Source: Desulfobacula toluolica Tol2 (GTDB taxonomy: Bacteria; Desulfobacterota; Desulfobacteria; Desulfobacterales; Desulfobacteraceae). Taken from it: DNA of 64,000 nt. The stretch covers positions 2,120,578 through 2,184,577 of the forward strand of contig NC_018645.1 in NCBI RefSeq assembly GCF_000307105.1, written 5' to 3'. The translations under genes were made by a program, and so were the position numbers. The notes beneath the pieces were generated by a model. That model did no database searches and was not told the origin of the DNA. It was given only the letters and a program-made list of their open reading frames with translations. Of this stretch, positions 15,894-23,198 are shown piece by piece; the first letter of the stretch is position 1, and each line of letters opens with the position of its first letter.

Positions 15894-15894
15894 G

Positions 15895-16584
15895 GTGGAA
15901 CATCCGTATTTGATTCTTACGTCATTTTTTGGAATGATAGGTTTGGAAGAGTGGGCAGCAGCATATCCACATGTTACATATATGTGGCTGTGTATGATTG
16001 TTTTAATATTTTTCGGCTGGCTTGCAGGAAAGAGTATTACAATGGTGCCCAAAGCTGCACAGAATGTATTTGAAGTTCTGATCTCGGGGCTTGAAGAGTT
16101 TATGGTTACGGTTACAGGGGATGAGGGAAGAAAATCTTATCCACTTGTATTGACAATATTTTTGTTTGTTCTGCTGGGAAATCTCATGGGATTGGTTCCT
16201 GCATTTTTTCCCCCAACGGCAAATATCAATACAACCCTGGGTTTAGCTATTATTGCGGTTTTATGGAGTCATGTAATTGGTGTTCAGCAGCATGGTTTCA
16301 AGTATATTAAACATTTTTTAGGGCCTGTTCCTGCAATGATTCCCTTGTTTTTACCCATTGAACTTATAGGTCATTCCGCAAGAGTTCTGTCTCTTACTTT
16401 CCGTCTTTTTGGAAACATGGCAGGTCATGAGCTGGTTGTCGGTATTCTTCTGGGACTTGGGGGAATGTTCCTTGCACCTTTGCCGGTCATGGCTTTGGGA
16501 GCATTTGTTGCTCTGGTACAGGCGTTTGTATTCTTTTTGTTGTCAACCATGTATATTGCGGGTGCAATAGAAGAAGCACATTAA
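15895..16584 (+). CDS. atpB: ATP synthase Fo subunit a
   Basis: A 229-residue polytopic protein. The essential arginine of the ion path is in LTFRLFGNMAGHEL, and the preceding PIELIGHSARVLSL and the C-terminal LVQAFVFFLLSTMYI are hallmarks of subunit a. The start is GTG at 15895, placed 7 nt after GGAGGCGG; no ATG fits that site. It partners subunit c encoded 74 bp downstream. Confidence 0.95.
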   Translation: MEHPYLILTSFFGMIGLEEWAAAYPHVTYMWLCMIVLIFFGWLAGKSITMVPKAAQNVFEVLISGLEEFMVTVTGDEGRKSYPLVLTIFLFVLLGNLMGLVPAFFPPTANINTTLGLAIIAVLWSHVIGVQQHGFKYIKHFLGPVPAMIPLFLPIELIGHSARVLSLTFRLFGNMAGHELVVGILLGLGGMFLAPLPVMALGAFVALVQAFVFFLLSTMYIAGAIEEAH

Positions 16585-16658
16585 TAAGGCGTTTTACGGG
16601 AACTGGGAAGAAGCCCGTTATTTTATATTATTTATTAAATTATATTAAGGAGTAAAAC

Positions 16659-16928
16659 ATGGAATTTCTAGTTGGTAGTGTATGGGCAGCAGGTCTTGCA
16701 ATTGGTATTGCCGCTTTTGGTTGCGGTATTGGTCAGGGCCTGGGTTTGAGTGGTGCTATGAGTGGTATTTCAAGAAATCCTGAAGCAGCCGGTAAAATTC
16801 AGGTTAACATGCTGATCGGTCTTGCAATGATTGAATCTCTTTGTATCTATGCACTTGTTGTTGCCTTGATCCTTATGTATGCTCATCCTGCTCTTAAGGG
16901 TGCTATTGCTGCTTTGGGCGGACATTAA
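16659..16928 (+). CDS. atpE: ATP synthase Fo subunit c
   Basis: An 89-residue hairpin protein with two helices and the polar loop [11 protein letters not shown]. The carboxylate in helix 2 is E59 in [13 protein letters not shown]26 (GIGQG), S60 and Y64 occupy the same spacing as Q32, E65, S66 and Y70 of the sodium-binding Ilyobacter c subunit; the Thr67 equivalent is Leu. AAGGAG precedes the ATG. No b, delta, alpha or other F1 genes follow. A terminator comes next, so the rest of the synthase is encoded elsewhere. Confidence 0.95.
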   Translation: MEFLVGSVWAAGLAIGIAAFGCGIGQGLGLSGAMSGISRNPEAAGKIQVNMLIGLAMIESLCIYALVVALILMYAHPALKGAIAALGGH

Positions 16929-16968
16929 GCCATACTGCATAAATTAAACAGAGTATCGTTTTAAAATT

Positions 16969-17006
16969 AAAAAGGGTATAAGATATTTTTATCTTATACC
17001 CTTTTT
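16969..17006 (+). terminator. Terminator after atpE
   Basis: AAAAAGGGTATAAGATA (16969-16985) and TATCTTATACCCTTTTT (16990-17006) make a perfect 17-bp stem with a TTTT loop and terminal U-run. It closes the atpZ-I-B-E operon. Confidence 0.9.
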
Positions 17007-17146
17007 CCATTTTATCCTGTTTTAACGATTTTTCTTGCCTGGGTCTGTCATTATTGCTATATTTTCAGGCGATGTTAGAACTTAGGACTATCTGATATGA
17101 AATCAGATGAAAATTTAATGTTTTCGTGCAATTTAGAAGGTGGTAT

Positions 17147-17560
17147 ATGAATGATCAATCCATTGAATTTGGGAAGATAAAAGACGATTCAACTTTACCT
17201 GAAATCGTTCGTAAATCATTTCGTGTCCCTGTTAAAGACAGTCAGAATGTCTGGGTTAAAATTCATAATAAAAAATATCCTGTACTGGATATTTGCCTGG
17301 ATAGTATCGGCATTGTCCTTGAAGATAAATCAGCGTTTACCATTGACCAGATTTTAAAAAGTTGTGAACTTAATATCTTTGATTTAAAAATTAAAGATTT
17401 GAACGGTCGGATTGTTCATTTTTCTTTGAGTCCTTCTAAACATTGGCACTGTGGTATTAAGTGGATGGATATTAAACAAAAAATTGCTGATCAAATTTCA
17501 AAGATAGTTGCAAAAATGAAAGAACAAGTGTTAAAAGATGATACTATTTTGTTTGATTAA
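17147..17560 (+). CDS. PilZ-domain protein (putative c-di-GMP receptor)
   Basis: A 137-residue protein. RKSFRVPV near 24-31 supplies the RxxxR part, and LDSIGIVL near 57 supplies the [D/N]xSxxG part, of the PilZ cyclic-di-GMP site. The rest follows the PilZ beta-barrel pattern, ending in HWHCGIKWMD and a C-terminal helix. The ATG at 17147 is chosen because GAAGGTGG lies 5 nt upstream; the GTG seven codons earlier has no ribosome site. It stands alone in its transcription unit, so its partner process (motility or exopolysaccharide) cannot be read from context. Confidence 0.78.
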   Translation: MNDQSIEFGKIKDDSTLPEIVRKSFRVPVKDSQNVWVKIHNKKYPVLDICLDSIGIVLEDKSAFTIDQILKSCELNIFDLKIKDLNGRIVHFSLSPSKHWHCGIKWMDIKQKIADQISKIVAKMKEQVLKDDTILFD

Positions 17561-17618
17561 GAAAAAAATATTTCATGCTTTAGAGAAATGATATTATGGA
17601 CAATATCCTTGTTGATTT

Positions 17619-17705
17619 TTATATGAAAGAATTTTCAATTGCTGAAATTAAATAACTTTCATTATTTGTTGTGGCAGATTGATCTGCCATTGCCGCGTTA
17701 TAGGG
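17619..17705 (+). repeat. Dispersed intergenic hairpin repeat, copy E
   Basis: It begins ATATGAAAGAATTTTCAATT, then AACTTTCATTATTTGTTGT and the perfect palindrome GGCAGATTGATCTGCC, ending GCCGCGTTATAG. It lies directly upstream of the ParA-like gene. Confidence 0.75.
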
Positions 17706-17724
17706 AACTTAAGAAGGAGGATTA

Positions 17725-18660
17725 GTGGCTATTATCGTCTGTCCTAAATGTGCAAAAAAACACAAAGTCAATTTAGATAGTCTTAAAGAAAATGCGCCTT
17801 TAGGAAAAAAAATTGCTGCAAGATGTAAAGCCTGCGGTCATAAATTTCCTGTGCAACTTGACCAGATCATTAACAAAGAAAAATTTCAAGAATCAAAAAC
17901 TAATGCCAGAAAAATTTGTGTTACCTTGAGTAAAGGAGGTGTCGGTAAAACCACGACTTCAGTCAACTTGAGTGCAGGATTGGCCCTTGCCGGATATAAA
18001 GTCCTGCTTGTTGATACAGATACTCAGGGTCAGTCCTCCTATATCCTTGGAAAAAAAACAAGAGCAGGTTTAACGGAATTGCTGACAAAAGAGCTTGCGC
18101 CTGAAGAGTGTATTGTCAGGGCCAGAAAAAATCTTTGGCTCCTTTCCGGAGGAAAATCACTGGCAGGTGTTAAAAGAATTATTGATCGCAAAAGTTTCGG
18201 TGCTGAATGGACATTATCTGAAGCTATGAAAGAATTGGATCAACGATATGATTTTATCATTATTGATACGGCTCCAGGATGGGATCAGCTAATAGTCAAT
18301 GTCCTTTTTTATGCCACAGAACTTCTCGTGCCGGTCGCATTGGAAGTAATGCCACTTCAGGGGTTGTCGGAATTTATGAAAAGTTTGGGATCAATTCAAA
18401 AATATAGAAAGGAAATTGTCCTGAAATATATTGTTCCAACTTTTATGGATACCCGGATAAAGGGACCTGAAACAATCTATTCACAGCTTAAAAAATTATA
18501 TTCGGAATATATGTGTACTCCCATAAGATACTGTGAAAGCCTTTCCGAGGCACCATCTTATGGAAAATCAATTTTTGAGTTTGCTCCCGGTTGTACTGCA
18601 TCCGCTGACTACAAGGAATTGGTAAGAACAGTGACAAAGGATGAGTCCGCACTTCTGTAG
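17725..18660 (+). CDS. ParA/MinD-like ATPase with N-terminal zinc finger
   Basis: A 311-residue protein. Residues 1-45 form a two-CxxC zinc-finger of the MJ0042 type (CPKCAKKHK and CKACGHKF). From about residue 68 it is a ParA-family deviant Walker ATPase: SKGGVGKTTT (P-loop), VDTDTQGQSS (Walker A') and FIIIDTAPGWDQ (Walker B). No parB or parS-like sequence is beside it, so a chromosome-partition role is not supported. Such orphan ATPases often position other machines in the cell. The GTG start sits 7 nt after AAGGAGG. Confidence 0.85.
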   Translation: MAIIVCPKCAKKHKVNLDSLKENAPLGKKIAARCKACGHKFPVQLDQIINKEKFQESKTNARKICVTLSKGGVGKTTTSVNLSAGLALAGYKVLLVDTDTQGQSSYILGKKTRAGLTELLTKELAPEECIVRARKNLWLLSGGKSLAGVKRIIDRKSFGAEWTLSEAMKELDQRYDFIIIDTAPGWDQLIVNVLFYATELLVPVALEVMPLQGLSEFMKSLGSIQKYRKEIVLKYIVPTFMDTRIKGPETIYSQLKKLYSEYMCTPIRYCESLSEAPSYGKSIFEFAPGCTASADYKELVRTVTKDESALL

Positions 18661-18787
18661 TCTTTTTGTCCAGAATCACCGTCTGCTGAAACCTATGCAG
18701 AGTTTGCCGGGATTTTTTTATTCCCATTGCATTGCCCTCCACAAGTTATTTCAAATCGAAAATTTCCTATAATCTATGATAAAAAAT

Positions 18788-18838
18788 AGGGTGCTGCCGT
18801 CTTTGCATTCCGGCAGCACCCTGATTTGTTTTTTTTTA
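18788..18838. terminator. Bidirectional terminator between ParA-like and ACT genes
   Basis: AGGGTGCTGCCG (18788-18799) and CGGCAGCACCCT (18811-18822) form a perfect 12-bp stem. A T-rich run follows on the plus strand and another (CTATTTTTTATC) follows on the minus strand, so it can stop transcription from both convergent genes. Confidence 0.9.
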
Positions 18839-19267
18839 TAGATTACAGATTTCCTGGCTGTTAATCACTTTAATATTTTGTTCGGCCAGGATTTTTAATG
18901 CTTTGTCATGATCATCAAACCGGAAAATCATGATGGCATTTTTGCATTGCGGATTTGCAAATGCATACATATATTCCACATTAACCTCATTTTCAGAAAG
19001 TGGATCTAAAATATTATTCAATCCACCGGGCTCATCTCTCACTTCAACCGCTATAACCTTTGTTATGCCCACGGTAAACCCTTCTTTTTTCAATGCAGTT
19101 TTTGCGCCTTCATTGTTATTTACAATTAAGCGCAATACACCGAAATCAGTTGTATCTGCAAGGGATAAAGCCCTGATATTAACATTGGCATCCCTTAAGA
19201 TTGCAGTAACTTCTGCAAGTCTGCCTTCCTTGTTTTCAATAAATACGGAAATTTGTTCAGCACACAT
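18836..19267 (-). CDS. Tandem ACT-domain protein
   Basis: A 143-residue protein made of two ACT modules. The first begins ISVFIENKEGRLAEVTAILR (residues 5-24) and the second KVIAVEVRDEPGGLNNILD (about 70). ACT domains bind amino acids. Two-ACT proteins of this size are often encoded beside phenylacetate-CoA ligase in anaerobes, as here with paaK 22 bp upstream, and are thought to sense an aromatic or branched amino acid. No catalytic or DNA-binding domain is present. Confidence 0.88.
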   Translation of the reverse strand: MCAEQISVFIENKEGRLAEVTAILRDANVNIRALSLADTTDFGVLRLIVNNNEGAKTALKKEGFTVGITKVIAVEVRDEPGGLNNILDPLSENEVNVEYMYAFANPQCKNAIMIFRFDDHDKALKILAEQNIKVINSQEICNL

Positions 19268-19289
19268 TGTGTTTACCCCTTAAAGTAAT

Positions 19290-20594
19290 TTAAATTTTTC
19301 GATTATCAATGACACGTACTGCTTTTCCTTCGCTTCTTTCAATAGTCTTTGGCTCAACAAGCATAACTTTTGCCGAAACTCCCAGATACTCTTTGATATC
19401 ATTGGAGATTTTTTGTTCCATGGTCTGAAGAGTCTTTATTTCATCACTGAAAAGTTCTTCATCAATTTCAACTTTTACGGTAAGGCTGTCAAGATTTCCT
19501 TTTCTGTCAACCAACAGCTGATAATGGGGAAGAATTTGTTTTGTCTCCATTAAAACACTTTCAATCTGGGACGGAAAGACGTTAACGCCTCTAATAATAA
19601 GCATGTCATCGGTACGGCCCGAGGGTTTGTTCATCCTTATATGGGTTCTTCCGCAGATGCAGGGTTCAGGATTTAAAGAAGTAATGTCTTTGGTCCGATA
19701 CCGGATTACAGGAAAAGCTTCTTTGGTGATGGATGTGAACACCAGTTCCCCGGTTTCACCATATGGAAGAACTTCTTGTGTTTCCGGATCAATAATTTCA
19801 ACAATAAAGTGATCTTCAAAAATATGCAGGCCCTTTTGTTCTTCGTAACATTCAATTGCGACGCCGGGGCCGATGACTTCACTTAGTCCGTAAATATCCA
19901 TGGCTTTCAGGTGAAGTTTTGATTCAAGTTCTTCTCTCATATTTTCAGACCATGGTTCTGCACCGAAAATTCCGGATTTAAAATAAAGGTTTTTGAAATC
20001 AACGCCCATTTCATCGGCAACCTCTGCAAGATGAAGAACATAAGAAGGGGTACCGGTGAGTATGGTCGGTTTGAAATCCTGCATAATGGTAATCTGACGT
20101 TTGGTATTGCCGCCTGAAACCGGTATGATGGACGCACCAAGTTTTTCCGCACCATAATGAACCCCCAAGCCACCTGTAAACAGCCCATATCCAAAGGCAT
20201 TGTGGATAATATCACCACTTGTTCCGCCAGCAGCAGCAAAGCATCTTGCCATAAGCCTGGCCCAAGTATCAATATCCCTTTTTGTATAACCCACAACTGT
20301 AGGTTTTCCTGTAGTGCCTGAAGATGCATGGATACGAACAATGTTTTCCATGGGTACGGCAAACATATCATAGGGATAGTTGTCCCTTAAATCCAGTTTG
20401 GTTGTAAAGGGCAGCCGTTTGAGATCATCAAGGCTCTTGATATCCGAGGGCTTAATCCCGGCTTTGTCAAATGTTTTTTTGTAAAAAGGAACAGTGACGT
20501 AAATCCGTTCAATGGTTGTTTGGAGTCTTTTTAGCTGAATCGCTTCAATGCCTTCCCTTGGCATTGTTTCGGAATCAATATTATAAATGGGCAT
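19290..20594 (-). CDS. paaK: Phenylacetate-CoA ligase
   Basis: A 434-residue ANL enzyme of the short PaaK type, lacking the first part of the usual N-terminal domain. The P-loop is [15 protein letters not shown] near 92. [10 protein letters not shown] near 240 and the C-terminal [20 protein letters not shown] complete the signature. It activates phenylacetate or related arylacetates (from phenylalanine, tyrosine or tryptophan breakdown) with CoA and ATP. It lies between a crotonase gene and an ACT gene in the same direction, consistent with anaerobic aromatic acid metabolism. Confidence 0.93.
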   Translation of the reverse strand: MPIYNIDSETMPREGIEAIQLKRLQTTIERIYVTVPFYKKTFDKAGIKPSDIKSLDDLKRLPFTTKLDLRDNYPYDMFAVPMENIVRIHASSGTTGKPTVVGYTKRDIDTWARLMARCFAAAGGTSGDIIHNAFGYGLFTGGLGVHYGAEKLGASIIPVSGGNTKRQITIMQDFKPTILTGTPSYVLHLAEVADEMGVDFKNLYFKSGIFGAEPWSENMREELESKLHLKAMDIYGLSEVIGPGVAIECYEEQKGLHIFEDHFIVEIIDPETQEVLPYGETGELVFTSITKEAFPVIRYRTKDITSLNPEPCICGRTHIRMNKPSGRTDDMLIIRGVNVFPSQIESVLMETKQILPHYQLLVDRKGNLDSLTVKVEIDEELFSDEIKTLQTMEQKISNDIKEYLGVSAKVMLVEPKTIERSEGKAVRVIDNRKI

Positions 20595-20623
20595 TTTTTA
20601 TTCCTTATAAAAGAGGAGAACTT

Positions 20624-21412
20624 TTAATAAAGTTCTCCTTTGAACACGGGTTTTCTTTTTTCAAGAAAGGCACTTGTCCCTTCTTTTGCATCTTCGCTGG
20701 CCATGTTGAGGCCAAACACATCATTTTCAATTTTACATCCGGTTTCAAGGTCTGTATTCAGGCCGCTTTGAATGACTTCTTTTGCAGACCTTAAGGCTAC
20801 TTTTCCCCTTGCGGCAATGAGATTTGCGGTTTTCAAGACCTCTTCCATGAGTTTATCGGGTTCGCAGATTTTGTTGACCATACCGTATTCCATAGCCTCT
20901 TGTGCCTTGATGGGTTTCCCGATAAAGATCAGTTCTTTTGCACGGTTTATACCAACAACTCTTGCCAGTCTCTGTGTTCCGCCAAAGCCTGGAATCAATC
21001 CCAGGGTGATTTCAGGCAACCCGAAAAGCGCTTTTTCCGATGCATAGATAAAATCACAGGCAAGAGCTGCTTCAGAACCGCCTCCCAGGGCAAATCCATT
21101 TACTGCTGCAATGACCGGAATGGGAAGGTCTTCAATTTTGGAAAAAATTTTCTGTCCTCTGCGTGAAAAAAATTTTCCTTGTAGGGGACTCATTTGAGAG
21201 AGTTCTGCAATGTCTGCTCCTGCGACAAATGATTTGTCTCCTGCACCGGTCAGGACAAGAACCCTGATATCCTTGTTTTCCCTTATCTGGTCAAGGGCAA
21301 TGTCCAATTCATCAAACAGGGCATTATTCAGTGCATTTAAAGCTTTGGGTCTGTTAAAAAATATGGTTGCAACAGGGTCGGCAACCTCAAGAATAATGTT
21401 TTCAAAAGACAT
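20624..21412 (-). CDS. Enoyl-CoA hydratase (crotonase family)
   Basis: A 262-residue crotonase. The oxyanion-hole segment is AGADIAELSQ. Both catalytic glutamates of hydratases are present, in GFALGGGSEAALACDF and GLPEITLGLIPGFGGTQRL. It would hydrate trans-2-enoyl-CoA such as crotonyl-CoA in fatty or aromatic acid breakdown. The start at MSFENIILEV follows AAGGAGAA; 16 further in-frame codons upstream lack a ribosome site and overlap it. It lies 29 bp before paaK. Confidence 0.92.
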   Translation of the reverse strand: MSFENIILEVADPVATIFFNRPKALNALNNALFDELDIALDQIRENKDIRVLVLTGAGDKSFVAGADIAELSQMSPLQGKFFSRRGQKIFSKIEDLPIPVIAAVNGFALGGGSEAALACDFIYASEKALFGLPEITLGLIPGFGGTQRLARVVGINRAKELIFIGKPIKAQEAMEYGMVNKICEPDKLMEEVLKTANLIAARGKVALRSAKEVIQSGLNTDLETGCKIENDVFGLNMASEDAKEGTSAFLEKRKPVFKGELY

Positions 21413-21434
21413 GATGTTCTCCTTATAATATGGG

Positions 21435-23195
21435 TTATAATTGTTTGGGGTTTGTTGCATCTATATATTTTGTAACCCCATCAGCGATGGCGTTACAAAT
21501 TGATGTTTGGTATGAATCACTCATGAGCCTTTTGCATTCTGTTTTGTTGCTCAGAAAGGATGCTTCCACCAGGATGGATGGCATTCGGGCACCTAATAAG
21601 ACATAAAAGGGGGCCTGTTTAACGCCTAAATCCGTAATGCCTGAATATCTTTTTTTCATTCCGTTTACAAAAGAATTATGCACCACATTGGCAAGCCGTG
21701 TGGATTCCTCAATTTTGGCATGCTTCATTAAATCACTTAAAATATATTCCAGATCCGAGATATTTTTTTCAGATGTTGCATTTTCCCTGGCTGCCACTGC
21801 AATGGCCTGCTCATCAGTGGCAAGGTTTAAGATATAAGTTTCAATACCCTTGGCGCGCCTGTTTTTTGCTGCATTGCAATGAAGCGAGATAAACAGATCC
21901 GCTTTTTTTGTGTTGGCAATGGCGGTTCTTTCCTCAAGGGTCAGTTTCTTGTCGGTTGACCGTGTCAGCAGCACAGTGCAGTTTAAGCGTTCCCTTAAAA
22001 TGCCGGCTAATTTTTTGGCCAGTTTTAAAACAATATCTTTTTCCCAGACATTTTTAAAATATCCCGGAGCTCCCGGATCTGCGCCGCCATGACCCGGATC
22101 AATAACTATTTTGTTTACCCCCAATGCCAGCTGCCGTGCGATATCGGAGGATTTTAAATTGTCTGTTGTGATCCTGGAAAATTTTTCAGGTTTTTCAGGT
22201 TTGCCCAGACTTGCGATGCGCTGACCCGACGGAGGAACAGTTCCACCATTAGAACCCTTTCCCCAGACATCAATAACAATCCTGAACGGATCTTTTAAAG
22301 AGAAAATTTTATAATTTTCAAATGATTTGATATCAATCACAACTCTGACTGTATGGGGCAGATACTGCCCGGCCCTGGCCTGTTTTAACAGATTGTCATT
22401 GATAGGGGTATATTCGGCAACCCCGTTGCCAAGTTTTGATTGCTCAATATCAATATATAGTCGCTGAAAAGGCTTATCAATGCCCGGATCTTTTTTTAAA
22501 AGCCTGTGGGAATAATCGCTTTCTTTATCAGCATTGACGACAATCCTGGTATATTCAGGGTTGGACCAGAACCGCAGATCTGCAATAGTTGTGTCTCTTG
22601 AAAAAATTTCTTTTACCGGCACAGGTTTTATGGCAGACGGTTTTTGATAGTGGGGCTTATTAAGGCTTGATTTTTTTTCAATGGCTTGTTTTTGAGCCTG
22701 ATTAAATTTTTTGATAAGGCTGTCGTTTTTGGTCAGATTTTTTTTTGATTTAAGGTGTCTGATTTCTTTTGTATAGAGCTTCGGGTTGGCATCTATCGAC
22801 TTGAGAAGTGATTTAGCCCTTTTGCCATAAGCGCTTTCAGGGTATTTGTTATTGATTCGTGCAAGAAGGTCTTCGGCCTGGCTTTTGTGGCTTTTTTTGC
22901 CGGATAATTTGGAGAGGGTTAAATAAAGCTGGGCTGCCTTGTACATTCCTGCGGGTGCCCAGGAACTTCTCGGATGAAGTTTATATATGCTTTCATACCG
23001 GCTGATACAGTTGAGCCATTCTGATTCAAGCCTCTTTTTGACAGGAGAATTTCGAAGCTTTTTATAGCAGGAGTCTGCTATAAGATACTTTCCTTTGGCA
23101 GTATCGGCTGGTCCGTTTGCCGGGAAAATAAAAACACCTGAAAAGAGCATCATAAAAAAAGAGATTGACCGTATTAATGGTTTAAACCTGCGCAT
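21435..23195 (-). CDS. amiC: N-acetylmuramoyl-L-alanine amidase, AmiC-type with AMIN domain
   Basis: A 586-residue exported amidase. It has an N-terminal signal peptide (hydrophobic to about residue 28), a TPR-like helical region (45-150), a basic linker, an AMIN domain near 205-310 (DLRFWSNPEYTRIVVNAD) and a C-terminal Amidase_3 zinc domain. The zinc domain shows VIDPGHGGADPGAPG near 370, ERTAIAN, SLHCNAA and PSILVEASFLSN. It cleaves the amide between MurNAc and the peptide at the septum. It is longer than E. coli AmiC (about 417) because of the helical region. Only 3 bp separate it from mutS. Confidence 0.93.
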   Translation of the reverse strand: MRRFKPLIRSISFFMMLFSGVFIFPANGPADTAKGKYLIADSCYKKLRNSPVKKRLESEWLNCISRYESIYKLHPRSSWAPAGMYKAAQLYLTLSKLSGKKSHKSQAEDLLARINNKYPESAYGKRAKSLLKSIDANPKLYTKEIRHLKSKKNLTKNDSLIKKFNQAQKQAIEKKSSLNKPHYQKPSAIKPVPVKEIFSRDTTIADLRFWSNPEYTRIVVNADKESDYSHRLLKKDPGIDKPFQRLYIDIEQSKLGNGVAEYTPINDNLLKQARAGQYLPHTVRVVIDIKSFENYKIFSLKDPFRIVIDVWGKGSNGGTVPPSGQRIASLGKPEKPEKFSRITTDNLKSSDIARQLALGVNKIVIDPGHGGADPGAPGYFKNVWEKDIVLKLAKKLAGILRERLNCTVLLTRSTDKKLTLEERTAIANTKKADLFISLHCNAAKNRRAKGIETYILNLATDEQAIAVAARENATSEKNISDLEYILSDLMKHAKIEESTRLANVVHNSFVNGMKKRYSGITDLGVKQAPFYVLLGARMPSILVEASFLSNKTECKRLMSDSYQTSICNAIADGVTKYIDATNPKQL

Positions 23196-23198
23196 ATC

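Noticed and set aside
17725-18660. Plasmid or chromosome partition locus
   Set aside because: No parB, no parS-like palindromes and a zinc finger not typical of partition ParA.
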